Shown here piece after piece: positions 43,895-53,505 of a DNA stretch of 64,000 bases. The DNA is from Burkholderia cepacia (GTDB lineage Bacteria; Pseudomonadota; Gammaproteobacteria; Burkholderiales; Burkholderiaceae), in NCBI RefSeq assembly GCF_001718835.1, contig NZ_CP013444.1, positions 2,914,001-2,978,000 of the forward strand. Reading direction: 5' to 3'. Each line of letters opens with the position of its first letter. The stretch's first letter is position 1. The translations under genes were made by a program, and so were the position numbers. The notes under the pieces are model-generated. The model was not told the origin of the DNA, did not search any database, and was given only the letters and a program-made list of their open reading frames with translations.

Positions 43895-45811
43895 TCACGG
43901 ATGCCAGCGATACACGATCATGCTGGTGCCGTTGTAGTTGTCCTTCGTGATCACGTATTCGCCGGTCGAGCGCAGGTACGCGCGGATCCCGTACATCGAG
44001 TCGACGTCGTTGCCGACATCCATCGCCGACGTGTTCGAGTTGGTCAGCGTCGTGACGAGGGCGCCCGTGTTGAGATCGAACACGTCGACGTTCGGCACGG
44101 TGTGCACGTAGCCGACGAACAGGTAGTGACCGGCCGCCGCGATCGATTTCGGGTTCGCGCTCGTCAGGTTGATCACCGGGTTCGGCGCGCTCGTGTTGCC
44201 GTTCTTCCAGCCGTGATAGACCTCGATGTGCCCGTTCATCGCGGTCCAGTCCCAGTTGCCCGCCAGGCCCTGCGCGAGGATCATCGTGTCGCTGTCCGCC
44301 TGGTAGATGATGCGCGTGACGGGCGCCACGGTGCCCGGCACGGCCGCCGTGACCGGCTTGCCCCACGACGGCTTGCCGGTCGCGTCGAAGCCCGTCATCG
44401 GGTAGCGGGTAATCACGTTGGAGCCGTTCAACCCGGCCCACACGTCGCCGTTGCCGTCGATGTCGAAACCGGCCGTGACCTGCAGCGTCGTGTTGAACGG
44501 CTTGCCCGGCAGCGAGCCGGCCGGATTCGCGATATAGCCGGTCGCCGGCGTGAAGTAGTAGAAGTTGAAGTTGCCGGGGTTCTGGCCCGACGCGACGAGA
44601 ATCCGGTTGCCGCCGACCGTCACGAGCTGGCCGAAGTGCTGGCCGCGCTGGTAGTCGTTCATGTCGAGGCGCGGGTCCTTCGGATAGCTGAACGGGTCGA
44701 CCGTGTTCGCGACGAACGTGCCGCCCGCCGAACCCGTATACACGTTGTTGCCGCTGTAGAAGAACGCGCCGTCGGTCGCCGGGTCGGGCGCGGCGATCGC
44801 CTCGAAGTTCAGCGCCTGCAGCTTCCATTGCAGCGCACCCGTCGGGTCGTATGCATGCAGGTCGGTGCTGCCGTTGCGCCCGAGATCCCAGCCCCCGCCC
44901 CACGCATTGTTGAGCACGTACAGGTTGCCGCCGGAATCCTTGCCGATGCCGACCACGCGCGTGAAGCGCTTGTCGCCGACCTGCCCCTTGATGCCCGATG
45001 TCGTGTCGAGATAACCGCCCTGCACGCCGAACGTGCCGACCTGCTGCGGCAACCCGGCGAGGCTGTAGCGCTTGATGTTCATGTCCGGGCCCTGGTCGCC
45101 CACCAGCAACTGCCCCGTCGACGCGTCGAAATACAGCGCCGACGGCCGTGCGCCGGCCGCCATCTGGATCGTGTTCATCAGCGTGCCGGTCGCGCTGTAC
45201 TGCACGACCACGCCCGCGCTCATGCGCGCCACCCACAGGTTGCCCGCCGCATCGAGCGCCAGCGCACCGGGCCCGGTCACGCCGATGTCGCGCTGCCAGA
45301 CGCCGTCGGTCGTATAGACGCGCACGCGGTTGCCGTAGAAATCGCTCGCATACAGCAGGTTGCCGGCCGTCGCGAGGCCGGTGATCACGTCCGGATTCGG
45401 CAGGCCCGTCCACGTGCTGACCGGGATGCGCAGGTCGCGGGTGTTCGTCGACCGGTTGTAGCGGCCCACCGAGCCGCTGCCGAAGTTGCGGTTGTAGCCG
45501 AGCGCGACGAAGATCGACGTCGCGTTGCCGGTGATCGCGCCACCCTGGAATTCGTCGTGGATGCCGATCGTGCCCATCGGCTGGCCGTTCTGGTAGAGCG
45601 CGACGCCGCCCGCGTTCTCGTCCCAGCGCGACGCCGTGTAGATCACGCCCTCGGGCGCGACCCACATCGACCGCGCGCCGTTGCCGACGTGCGCGGCGAT
45701 CGTGCCGAACGTGTTCGCGATCCAGTCGGTCGAGTATTGCGCGTGAACCACCGACGCGATCGCCGCGAGCCATGCGCCGAGCAATGCCGCCCGAATTTGT
45801 TTCATTGACAT
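43895..45811 (-). CDS. Secreted NHL/SMP-30-like beta-propeller protein
   Basis: 638 residues from the ATG at 45811, with GGGAG 8 bases upstream. Residues 1-22 are a signal peptide (MSMKQIRAALLGAWLAAIAS, cut near VHAQ). The mature protein is built of repeated beta-propeller blades (GALALDAAGNLWVARMSAGV, VVGIGKDSGGNLYVLNNAWG, VTAGFDIDGNGDVWAGLNGS). No catalytic residues can be pinned down. It could be a periplasmic lactonase-like or binding protein. It is convergent with the TonB receptor and has no operon partner. Confidence 0.65.
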   Translation of the reverse strand: MSMKQIRAALLGAWLAAIASVVHAQYSTDWIANTFGTIAAHVGNGARSMWVAPEGVIYTASRWDENAGGVALYQNGQPMGTIGIHDEFQGGAITGNATSIFVALGYNRNFGSGSVGRYNRSTNTRDLRIPVSTWTGLPNPDVITGLATAGNLLYASDFYGNRVRVYTTDGVWQRDIGVTGPGALALDAAGNLWVARMSAGVVVQYSATGTLMNTIQMAAGARPSALYFDASTGQLLVGDQGPDMNIKRYSLAGLPQQVGTFGVQGGYLDTTSGIKGQVGDKRFTRVVGIGKDSGGNLYVLNNAWGGGWDLGRNGSTDLHAYDPTGALQWKLQALNFEAIAAPDPATDGAFFYSGNNVYTGSAGGTFVANTVDPFSYPKDPRLDMNDYQRGQHFGQLVTVGGNRILVASGQNPGNFNFYYFTPATGYIANPAGSLPGKPFNTTLQVTAGFDIDGNGDVWAGLNGSNVITRYPMTGFDATGKPSWGKPVTAAVPGTVAPVTRIIYQADSDTMILAQGLAGNWDWTAMNGHIEVYHGWKNGNTSAPNPVINLTSANPKSIAAAGHYLFVGYVHTVPNVDVFDLNTGALVTTLTNSNTSAMDVGNDVDSMYGIRAYLRSTGEYVITKDNYNGTSMIVYRWHP

Positions 45812-46226
45812 GAATAATGCTCCCGTGACGATCGTCCCTCGACAATGTAAATCGCAGGACATGAAACATTGGTGATTGGCCGCGCATCACGCGCCGATGG
45901 CGCAATGCATTGTTCATCATGCGCATCCGGCCATGCCAGGCTTTTTCGTCCGGCCGCCGGGCAGCCGCATTTCAATGCCGATTTTTCGGCACTTTCTCCC
46001 GGATCGTTCGAAAGCGACGCGTCATTTTTTCGCACTGCCACGCGTTTTTACGATTTCGACGAAGCCTGACTCAATCATTGCGGATTGAAATTCGAATGCA
46101 AGCAAAAATTGATCTTCGAGTATTTTTATTTCTTGCGGAAATGCATTCTGCTGCGGCCGGTGACCGGCTGCGAAGGGGGCGGGAATCGCGTGCGAGCGCC
46201 GCGACGGCATCCCGCCCCGGGGACGA
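45812..46226. other. Intergenic region
   Basis: About 415 bases without a supported gene. It carries the promoter of the beta-propeller gene. An AT-rich patch (46070-46140) lies near the 3' end of the GFA gene. No repeats or strong terminator seen. Confidence 0.4.
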
Positions 46227-46658
46227 TCAGCTCGCGGTTTCCAGCGTCGGGCCGTCCCAGCCGTCGATGAATTTCGGCAGCGTATCCACGACGTCGATCA
46301 CGCGGTGCCGGTAGAACAGGTGCATCGTCGGCTGCAGGTCGCCGGGCAGTTGGCCATCGTGCGCGCGGGCGTTCAGGCTGTTCGGTACGACACGCATGCC
46401 GAACCGGTTGGTGCCGCACACGATCTCGCCGCAGGACGCGCAATACGTGCGCGACATCGACTTCGCCGGATGCGGGAACGTCGCATTCGCGCCGGTGACG
46501 GCGAGTTGCCCGCTGCCCCACGCGGTGGCCGACAGCATGGATGTGCCGTAGAAGTCGCGGCACGTCTGGCAATGGCAATTCGCCCTTGCCGCGGGTTCGC
46601 CCTGCAGCGTGACGGTCACCGCGCCGCACAGGCAGCGCACGGAACGCTCTCGAGTCAT
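46227..46658 (-). CDS. GFA/CENP-V family zinc protein
   Basis: 143 residues with the conserved Cys pattern of the glutathione-dependent formaldehyde-activating (GFA/CENP-V) fold: CLCGAV near residue 9, CHCQTC near 28 and CASCGEIVCG near 73. These bind one or two zinc ions. Family members act on glutathione adducts or have unknown roles. It lies 39 bases downstream of the porin gene on the same strand. The precise reaction is unknown. Confidence 0.8.
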   Translation of the reverse strand: MTRERSVRCLCGAVTVTLQGEPAARANCHCQTCRDFYGTSMLSATAWGSGQLAVTGANATFPHPAKSMSRTYCASCGEIVCGTNRFGMRVVPNSLNARAHDGQLPGDLQPTMHLFYRHRVIDVVDTLPKFIDGWDGPTLETAS

Positions 46659-46697
46659 TTCGCCTCCTTGTGAAGAGGCCCGAGTATAGGCCGGCCG

Positions 46698-47852
46698 TCA
46701 GAACCGCTGACGCATGCCGAGGCTGACGATGGCCTGCGAGCGCGAATCGGACGAGTGGCCGTTCGCCTTGTCGGACACCGACGCGGTCGCGGCCACCGGC
46801 CGGCCGAGCGCGTCGAGCGTCGTGCCGGACGCATGCTGGTACGCGCCGAGCAGGTACACGCTGGTGCGCTTCGACAGGTCGTAGACCGCGCCGAGCGTCA
46901 CGTTGTGGTACTGCGCACGGTTGTCGATGCCGTCGACGTCGCTGCCGCGCGTGTAGCTGTAGCCCGCGAACAGCTGCGTCTGCGGCTGCACGTTCCAGCG
47001 CGTGAACACGCCCGCGACATTGAACGTCGCGTGGCCGTTGAACAGCGACTGAGCACCGCTGCGGTACTGCACGTTGCTGTAGTTCACGCCGACCACGGCC
47101 GGGCCGAAATCGTAGGTCGCGCCGGTCGCGATGATCTGCTGCGACTGCGCGCTCGCATAGCCTTCGTTGATCGACGAGTTGAACAGCCCGTCGTCGGTGC
47201 TCTGCCACTTGCCGGCCGTCGGGTCGGTCGCGCCCGTCTTGCTGTTGTCCGAACGCTCGTAGCCGACGCCGACGCTCCACGTGTTGCGCTGCTTCATGCT
47301 GCCCGGCTGGCTGCCGAAGCCGTACAGCGCACCGAACGTGAAGCCCGAGTAGTTGGCGCTCGTGTACTTGATCGAGCTGTCGACGCGCGCGGTCTGGTCG
47401 AGGTCGTCGATGTCGCCCGGGTGTGCGCCGAAGCCGCCGATGAACGACGACGGGCCGACCGGGCTCACGAAGTCGTCGAGCGACGTGTACTGGCGGCCGA
47501 GCGAGACCGTGCCGTAGCGGTCGCTGCCGAGGCCGACGAACGCCTGGCGGCCGAACTGGCGGCCCCCCTGGCCCGACGTGCCGTTCGTGATGTCGAAGCC
47601 GTTCTCGAGGACGAACAGCGCGCGCATCCCGCCGCCCAGATCCTCGGAACCCTTGATGCCCCAGCGGCTGCCGGACAGGTTGCCGGTCGTGAGCCCGACG
47701 CTCGAATGGCCGGTGTACGCGCCCGCGGAGCCGACCCGTTCGTTGCTGCGATAGGTCACGCCCGCGTCGACGATGCCGTACAGCGTGACGCGCTTCAGGC
47801 ACGCTGGAGCGCGCCTGAAACGGCTCGCAATGGTAGAAGGAACCGATTCCAC
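46698..47852 (-). CDS. Gram-negative porin, 5' end disrupted
   Basis: The frame gives 384 residues. From residue 22 it is a typical Burkholderia-type trimeric porin (VTLYGIVDAGVTYRSNERVG, SRWGIKGSEDLGGGMRALFV, FGRQAFVGLGSDRYGTVSLG), ending with the terminal Phe needed for outer-membrane assembly (VSLGMRQRF). The first 21 residues (MESVPSTIASRFRRAPACLK) are not a signal peptide. Immediately upstream, another frame reads QARSSV, the usual start of the mature protein, separated by about 13 extra bases. The export signal therefore seems lost, so the gene is probably non-functional. Confidence 0.75.
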   Translation of the reverse strand: MESVPSTIASRFRRAPACLKRVTLYGIVDAGVTYRSNERVGSAGAYTGHSSVGLTTGNLSGSRWGIKGSEDLGGGMRALFVLENGFDITNGTSGQGGRQFGRQAFVGLGSDRYGTVSLGRQYTSLDDFVSPVGPSSFIGGFGAHPGDIDDLDQTARVDSSIKYTSANYSGFTFGALYGFGSQPGSMKQRNTWSVGVGYERSDNSKTGATDPTAGKWQSTDDGLFNSSINEGYASAQSQQIIATGATYDFGPAVVGVNYSNVQYRSGAQSLFNGHATFNVAGVFTRWNVQPQTQLFAGYSYTRGSDVDGIDNRAQYHNVTLGAVYDLSKRTSVYLLGAYQHASGTTLDALGRPVAATASVSDKANGHSSDSRSQAIVSLGMRQRF

Positions 47853-47988
47853 GAGAAAGCGGAAGAATCAAAAGAATTTCTTGTGGAAAATGAGATAGTC
47901 AGCGGTGGCGTGCGCGCGCGTCGGATGTGGACGGCAGCGCGCAGGTCGAACGACCAATCGCAGCCGGGCTTTCACAGGTTCCTCAAAA

Positions 47989-48528
47989 ATGAAAATCGAT
48001 GCGCCGCCCCGATCGCCCTGTCCGGGCCTGTCGCTCCGCCAGCTCGAACGCGCCGACCTCGACGCGTGGTACGCGTACCTGACGAACCCCGATGTCTTCC
48101 GCCACACGAGCTGGAACCTGCGCTCGCCCGACGATCTGCTGCCGCTGTTCGACGGCTTCGAATCGCCGGACCCGGAGTCGATCCGGCGCCTCGCGATCGT
48201 CGACGACAACGCCGGCGGCGCGCTCGCCGGGACGATCGGCCTGCATTCCGTCTCCACCGTGAACCGCTCGGCGGAGATCGCATACGATCTCGCGCCGTCG
48301 CACTGGGGGCGCGGGGTCGCGAGCGCGGCATGCTCGGCCGTCACTGAATGGGCGTTCGCCGAGTACGGCTTCGTGCGAATCCAGGGCGTCGTCCTCGCGA
48401 CCAACGCGCGCTCGGCGCGCGTGCTGCAAAAGTGCGGCTACCGCTACGAAGGGCTGTTGCGCGCGTACAAGATGGTGCGCGGCACGCCGGGCGATTTCGC
48501 GATGTACGCGCGCCTCGCGACCGACTGA
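47989..48528 (+). CDS. GNAT-family N-acetyltransferase (RimJ/RimL-like)
   Basis: 179 residues from the ATG at 47989. Residues about 15-165 form an Acetyltransf_3 domain (LSLRQLERADLDAWYAYLTN, EIAYDLAPSHWGRGVASAAC, VLATNARSARVLQKCGYRYE). The GRGVAS segment is the acetyl-CoA pyrophosphate loop. Substrate unknown: protein N-termini or small amines are both possible. It is followed 40 bases later by an alpha/beta hydrolase. Confidence 0.85.
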   Translation: MKIDAPPRSPCPGLSLRQLERADLDAWYAYLTNPDVFRHTSWNLRSPDDLLPLFDGFESPDPESIRRLAIVDDNAGGALAGTIGLHSVSTVNRSAEIAYDLAPSHWGRGVASAACSAVTEWAFAEYGFVRIQGVVLATNARSARVLQKCGYRYEGLLRAYKMVRGTPGDFAMYARLATD

Positions 48529-48568
48529 CGCGCATATCAAGCCTTCAATCACGAGAAATCAGACCGAC

Positions 48569-49180
48569 ATGCCAATTCCATCGCAACTGCTCTTCCTGCC
48601 CGGCGCATCGGGCAGCACCGCCTTCTGGCAACCGCTGATCGACAACCTGACCCACCCCGCCGAGCGGCGCGTCGTCGCCTATCCCGGCTTCGGCGACGAG
48701 CCCGCCGATCCGGACGTCCGCGACTTCGACGGCCTCGTGCGGCGCGTGCTGCGGCACATCGACCGGCCGACCGCCGTGATCGCGCAATCGATGGGCGGCG
48801 TGATCGCGATGCGCGCGGCGCTCGACAAGCCCGGCTTGGTCACGCACCTCGTGCTGACGGTCACGTCCGGCGGGCTCGACATGGAAGGGCTCGGTGCGCA
48901 GGACTGGCGCACCGGATTCGTCGCGGCGAATCCGCACCTGCCCGACTGGTTCGTATCGTTTCGCGCCGACCTGTCGGCGGAGCTGGGCCGGGTCGCGCAG
49001 CCGACGCTGCTGCTGTGGGGCGACGACGATCCGCTCAGCCCCGTCGCGGCCGGCCAACGGCTGCTCGAACGGCTGCCCGACGCGCAGCTGCACGTCGTGC
49101 CGGGCGGGCGGCACGATCTCGCGGCCGTGCATGCGCCGACGCTCGCGCCGCTCGTCGATGCGCATCTGCCGCGGATCTGA
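48569..49180 (+). CDS. Alpha/beta hydrolase
   Basis: A 203-residue compact hydrolase. The oxyanion segment is LFLPGASGSTAFWQPLI. The nucleophile elbow is AQSMGGV (Ser in GxSxG form, with Gln instead of the first Gly). The acid is in LLWGDDDPLSPV, and the catalytic His in GGRHDLAAVH near the C-terminus. It is cytoplasmic with no signal peptide. Substrate unknown. It is probably co-transcribed with the GNAT gene. Confidence 0.8.
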   Translation: MPIPSQLLFLPGASGSTAFWQPLIDNLTHPAERRVVAYPGFGDEPADPDVRDFDGLVRRVLRHIDRPTAVIAQSMGGVIAMRAALDKPGLVTHLVLTVTSGGLDMEGLGAQDWRTGFVAANPHLPDWFVSFRADLSAELGRVAQPTLLLWGDDDPLSPVAAGQRLLERLPDAQLHVVPGGRHDLAAVHAPTLAPLVDAHLPRI

Positions 49181-49198
49181 TCCGCTGAACGGCCCGCG

Positions 49199-50524
49199 CT
49201 AGCCGGCGAGATTGCGCAGCGTGAGCCGCGCCTCCAGCCCGCCGCCGTCCGTCCGGTTGTTCAGCGTCAGCGTGCCGCCCATCGCGAGCGCGAGTTGCCG
49301 CGCGATCGCGAGGCCGAGCCCCGTGCCGCCCGTCTCCCGGTTGCGCGACGTCTCCACGCGCCGGAACGGCTCGAACACCGCGTCGAGCTGATCGTCCGGA
49401 ATGCCGGGCCCGCGGTCGAGCACGGCGATCACCGCGCCGCCGTCGGGGGCTACCGTCACGTCGATCTCGGCCGCGCCCGCGAACTTCAGCGCGTTGTCGA
49501 CGAGGTTGCCGACGATGCGGCGCAGCGCCTTCGGCCGCGTGACGAGCGCGAGCGGCGTGCGGCCGTGCAGCGCGACGTCCTGCCCCGCATCGGTGTAGTC
49601 GCACACGATGCTGTCGAGCAACGCATCGAGATCGATGCGGCGCGCGGCCTCCTCGGTGCCGTGCAGCGTCCGCGCATACGCCACGCCCTCCTTCACCAGA
49701 TGCTCCATCTCGAGCAGGTCCTGGCGCAGCTTCGCGCCCTGCGTGTCGTCGTCCATCACGTCGACGCGCAAGCGCATTCGCGTAATCGGCGTCTGCAGGT
49801 CGTGCGAGATCGACGCGAGGATCTGCATGCGCTCGGCCATGTACTGCGCGATGCGGTCCTGCATCGCGTTGAACGCCCGGGCGGCGCGCGCGACTTCCGA
49901 CGGCCCGCCCTCGTCCAGCCGCTCGCCCTTCAGGTCGGGGCCGAGCGCATCGGCGGCCTGCGCGAGCTGCTTGAGCGGCCGCGTCGCGAGCCGCACCGCG
50001 AGCCAGCAGCACGCGGCCAGCACCGCGAGCTGCAGCAAGAGCACGACCGGCAGCCAGCCCGACAGCGGCACCGTCGACATCGGATGGATGTCGATCGTCA
50101 GCGGCGACCCGTCGGTCAGGCGCAGATGCACCTGCAGATGTTCGCGGTCGCCGGGGATCGCGTTCGCGGTCAGCGGGTAGTCGCCGCCGATGCCGTCGGA
50201 AATCGACCGCTCGACGCGCGCCGACAGCCGCGCTTCCGGCGGCGTGCCGGTCTCGCCGGGCCCGAGGATGAACGCATAGCTGCGCCGCGCGAGGCGCGGC
50301 AGCCACGCGGCCCGCTCGGCCGGCGGCAGGTGGTCGAGCAGCGCGACCGAGCTCGCGACCTCGCGCTCGATGTAGCCCATCATCAGGTTGGTGGTCGCCT
50401 GGTCGCGCTCGGTCACCGTGAGCCAGAACGACAGCGTCTGCGCGAGCGCGAGGCCCACGCACAGGATCAGAGCGAGCCGCGCGAACAGCGAGCGCGGCCA
50501 GTGCCACGACGGGCGCGCGCTCAT
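49199..50524 (-). CDS. Sensor histidine kinase
   Basis: 441 residues from the ATG at 50524. Two membrane helices (about 10-30 and 175-200) flank a periplasmic sensor region, followed by a HAMP domain. The phospho-acceptor His is in SISHDLQTPITRM, and the ATP-binding boxes are NLVDNALKF, DRGPGIP and GGTGLGLAIARQL. Its start overlaps the response-regulator stop by 4 bases (ATGA). It is an EnvZ/OmpR-class kinase; signal unknown. Confidence 0.88.
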   Translation of the reverse strand: MSARPSWHWPRSLFARLALILCVGLALAQTLSFWLTVTERDQATTNLMMGYIEREVASSVALLDHLPPAERAAWLPRLARRSYAFILGPGETGTPPEARLSARVERSISDGIGGDYPLTANAIPGDREHLQVHLRLTDGSPLTIDIHPMSTVPLSGWLPVVLLLQLAVLAACCWLAVRLATRPLKQLAQAADALGPDLKGERLDEGGPSEVARAARAFNAMQDRIAQYMAERMQILASISHDLQTPITRMRLRVDVMDDDTQGAKLRQDLLEMEHLVKEGVAYARTLHGTEEAARRIDLDALLDSIVCDYTDAGQDVALHGRTPLALVTRPKALRRIVGNLVDNALKFAGAAEIDVTVAPDGGAVIAVLDRGPGIPDDQLDAVFEPFRRVETSRNRETGGTGLGLAIARQLALAMGGTLTLNNRTDGGGLEARLTLRNLAG

Positions 50525-51261
50525 GGCGTACCGTCGACGGCGGTCACGGCCGACGAGAACACGTAGCCCTCGTTGCGCAGCGTCTTGATGTAGCGCGGCT
50601 CGCGCGCGCCGTCGCGCAGGCGCTGGCGCAGCCGGCTCACGAGCAGGTCGATCGACCGGTCGAACGGGTCGGACTGCCGCCCCTGCGTGAGATTGAGCAA
50701 CTGGTCGCGCGTCAGCACGCGCTGCGGATTGTCGAGGAACACGCGCAGCAGCCGGTATTCGGCACCGCTCAGCGCGACCAGCGTGCCGTCGGTGTCGAGC
50801 AGATGGCGCCCGGTCGTGTCGAGACGCCATTCGCCGAACGCGAGCATCGCGGCCGTTTCCGTCACCTGCATGCCGGGCGGCAGCATGCGTGCGCGCCGCA
50901 GCACCGAGCGGATCCGCGCGAGCAGTTCGCGCACCGCGAACGGCTTGGCGAGGTAGTCGTCGGCGCCCATCTCGAGGCCGATGATGCGGTCGGTTTCCTC
51001 GCCGCGTGCGGTCAGCATCAGCACCGGCACCGTACGGAACTTGCCCGCGCGCAGGTCGCGGCACAGCGTGAGGCCGTCCTCGCCCGGCATCATCAGGTCG
51101 AGCACGATCAGGTCGGGCGCGCCGTCGTCCAGCACGTTGCGCATCTCGCGGCCGTTCGCGGCCAGCGATACGCGCATGCCGTTCTTCTCCAGATAATCCG
51201 CGATCAGTTCGCGGATCGCGCGATCGTCGTCGACGATCAGCACGTGGTCGATCTTGTCCAT
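50521..51261 (-). CDS. OmpR-family response regulator
   Basis: 246 residues from the ATG at 51261; a longer frame upstream lacks any receiver-domain pattern. The receiver domain has the acidic pair near DDD (11-13), phospho-acceptor Asp55 in LIVLDLMMPGEDG, and Lys in DYLAKPFAVREL. The C-terminal winged helix reads AEYRLLRVFLDNPQRVLTRD and SIDLLVSRLRQRLRDG. It is paired with the overlapping kinase. The divergent thioredoxin-like gene is a plausible target. Confidence 0.9.
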   Translation of the reverse strand: MDKIDHVLIVDDDRAIRELIADYLEKNGMRVSLAANGREMRNVLDDGAPDLIVLDLMMPGEDGLTLCRDLRAGKFRTVPVLMLTARGEETDRIIGLEMGADDYLAKPFAVRELLARIRSVLRRARMLPPGMQVTETAAMLAFGEWRLDTTGRHLLDTDGTLVALSGAEYRLLRVFLDNPQRVLTRDQLLNLTQGRQSDPFDRSIDLLVSRLRQRLRDGAREPRYIKTLRNEGYVFSSAVTAVDGTP

Positions 51262-51501
51262 GAAGGCGATCAAAGGTGCGGCGCATGCCGCGGGAATCCG
51301 GATGTTCGCTTTATACCGCAAGCCGCGCATCGGTTTGTATCCCAGTGTATCCGGCCCGGCCGCGGACACACGACATTGCAAACAGGCGGGGTGACGGACA
51401 CATGCCGGATACGGCCGCACGGCCCAATACGGTCTGTCGAAACCCGAACGACCGCGGCCCGCACCGGGCCGGCCGGGGCCCCGATCCATGGAGGATTCAC
51501 C

Positions 51502-52101
51502 ATGCTCAGCCGATTCAAGACCGCCGCCGCCGTTACCGCCTTAGCCGCTGCCGCCGCATTCGCGGCGTTCGCCGAGACGCGCGGCCAGACCGTCCCGCCG
51601 ATGGCGGAAGCCGGCGCGCCGGCGCCCGAGCTCGCCGGCATCGACCGCTGGCACAACAGCGCGCCGCTGACGCTCGGCCAGTTGCGCGGCAAGGTCGTGC
51701 TCGTCGATTTCTGGACGTACTCGTGCATCAACTGCATTCATACGATTCCGTACGTGAAGGAGTGGGATCGCAAGTATCGCGACCAGGGGCTCGTGGTGGT
51801 CGGCGTGCATACGCCCGAGTATCCGTTCGAGCGCGACGCGGGCAACGTCGCCGATGCGATCAGGCGCTTCGGCATCCGGTATCCGGTCGCGCAGGATAAC
51901 CGCTATGACACGTGGAATGCGTACGGGAATCGCTACTGGCCGGCGCTGTATTTGATCGATGGGAATGGAAAGATCGTTTACACGCGCTTTGGTGAAGGGG
52001 GGTATGACAAGACCGAGGCCGCGATTCGCGATGCGCTCGCGCGGACGGCGAAAACGGCGCCGATGACGCAGGCCCAGCGGGACGCAGCGCGGACGCAGTA
52101 G
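51502..52101 (+). CDS. Exported thioredoxin-like (TlpA/DipZ-type) protein
   Basis: 199 residues from the ATG at 51502, with a GGAGG site upstream. Residues 1-24 are a signal peptide. The redoxin domain has the active-site Cys75 and Cys78 in WTYSCINCIHTIPY, plus the later WPALYLIDGNGKIVY with the cis-Pro. The SCINC pattern matches the DipZ/Redoxin family. It should reduce or exchange disulphides in the periplasm. It is divergent from the two-component system, with 240 bases between. Confidence 0.85.
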   Translation: MLSRFKTAAAVTALAAAAAFAAFAETRGQTVPPMAEAGAPAPELAGIDRWHNSAPLTLGQLRGKVVLVDFWTYSCINCIHTIPYVKEWDRKYRDQGLVVVGVHTPEYPFERDAGNVADAIRRFGIRYPVAQDNRYDTWNAYGNRYWPALYLIDGNGKIVYTRFGEGGYDKTEAAIRDALARTAKTAPMTQAQRDAARTQ

Positions 52102-52252
52102 CCGCTGTTCGCGCCGTCCGGGCTGCGCGGCGGCGGACCGCCAAGCGCATGATTTAGAACGGCGGTCCAGGCTGCTTTTTACCGCCGCAGCATGCGGCAA
52201 TCGACCGGAACTGCACCCAACATTCCGGATCGATAGCCTGGGTGAGGTGCTG

Positions 52253-52708
52253 TCAGCGCAAAGCGAGTGGCTTATGTCCCGTCGCCTTCAACGCTGCATT
52301 GATATCGGCACGCGTATTCACGGCATGACCGTCCACGAGGCAATCCGATTGCACGGGCTTTGCGCCAGCAGCGAATCCCACGCCGTGGAGATCGGTTGCT
52401 ACCCATTGCGGGCTACGCTTTTCCAGCGCGAACATCATGATCTCGGTCTGGTCATCCGTCATCTCCAAATGACCTTCCTTATCCGCCAGTGCCGCGCACA
52501 TGAACGCAGCATCATGGTCTTTCACCAGATCAACGACGAAATAGTGATAGTCCTTCAGGGCCGGATCGTTGTCGTTCAGCCGGTGGACGGCTGCCAGTAT
52601 GTGCGCACGGTCGGGGTCGCTCTTGTCCAGATCACGGGCATACGCCACATTGGCGAGTGCAACAGTGAAAATTGCCGTACATGCGGCGAGTTTGGATAAC
52701 TTCATCAT
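52253..52708 (-). CDS. Exported protein of unknown function
   Basis: 151 residues from the first of two adjacent ATGs at 52708. Residues 1-24 are a signal peptide ending NVAYARDL. The mature part has a compact helix-strand layout (RAHILAAVHRLNDNDPALKD, YHYFVVDLVKDHDAAFMCAA, EIMMFALEKRSPQWVATDLH) and two Cys. It lies about 160 bases downstream of another exported unknown on the same strand. I recognise the general look of small periplasmic accessory proteins but no named family. The codon mix is more AT-rich than that of its neighbours. Confidence 0.6.
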   Translation of the reverse strand: MMKLSKLAACTAIFTVALANVAYARDLDKSDPDRAHILAAVHRLNDNDPALKDYHYFVVDLVKDHDAAFMCAALADKEGHLEMTDDQTEIMMFALEKRSPQWVATDLHGVGFAAGAKPVQSDCLVDGHAVNTRADINAALKATGHKPLALR

Positions 52709-52869
52709 CAACAATATTCGTGGAAAAAATGAATCGAACGATATGGCAACGGTCGTCGCTTTCAGCTACCACTTGTTGTTCGCGAACATCGCGCGCAACA
52801 TTCACGATGCCGGCCCGACCAATTCTATCCCGGCATGTGGTTGTGAATAGCATCCCGGGGCAGGGCACA

Positions 52870-53505
52870 TCATCCTCTCAAACGCGATACCCCAACCGAT
52901 TTATCGAACTCGCCGACACCGGCATCGTCGTACTCAGACGACGGATTTGCAATAGCATCGTCGACGCGCCAAAGGCCGTGCTCCCGCACCAGGACCAGGT
53001 CGGTTCGCCCGTTCGTCACCTGCGTATTTTTTCCCTCGGTGTAAACCTGCTTCCACAAGACTTTGACCCGCGCTTGCGCGCCGTTCTGCTGAATGATGAC
53101 CGGCTTGCCCTTCACTCTCAGAACAGGCGCATGGCCTTTCAAGTAATCATCTTCCGAATCCTGGTCCGCCGTCCGAAAATCGGGCTTCAATCCGGCCCAA
53201 TCCGTATCGACGCACTGCTTGTCGAACTTGCTCAAAAGCGCACTTGAAAAGACATCGCCAAAGGTTGCCTGGTAAGCCTTCTCACGAACCTTTTTATCGC
53301 TGAATTTCTTGTCGGCATAGGCGTGAGTCTTCGGATTGAGATGGCCAAACGCACAAACAATGTCGTGGTACGGAATCTTGTAAACCTTGTCAGTCAATGC
53401 GTTTATGCTCTGAACATCCGTCGCTGGGAGAGCCGGACTTTGCGAAAAGGCGGCTGCGGAATAGATGACACCCACCAGCACGATCAGATAATTCGAGCCC
53501 CTCAT
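52870..53505 (-). CDS. Exported protein of unknown function, possibly DUF3828/NTF2-like
   Basis: 211 residues with a signal peptide at 1-21 (MRGSNYLIVLVGVIYSAAAF). The remainder has NTF2/DUF3828-like features: a central region VFSSALLSKFDKQCVDTDWA, an acidic linker, and C-terminal strands ending REHGLWRVDDAIANP, the typical last strand of such proteins. It is moderately AT-rich. It is upstream of, and probably co-transcribed with, the exported unknown at 52253. The pair could be periplasmic immunity-like or stress proteins; this is a guess. Confidence 0.55.
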   Translation of the reverse strand: MRGSNYLIVLVGVIYSAAAFSQSPALPATDVQSINALTDKVYKIPYHDIVCAFGHLNPKTHAYADKKFSDKKVREKAYQATFGDVFSSALLSKFDKQCVDTDWAGLKPDFRTADQDSEDDYLKGHAPVLRVKGKPVIIQQNGAQARVKVLWKQVYTEGKNTQVTNGRTDLVLVREHGLWRVDDAIANPSSEYDDAGVGEFDKSVGVSRLRG

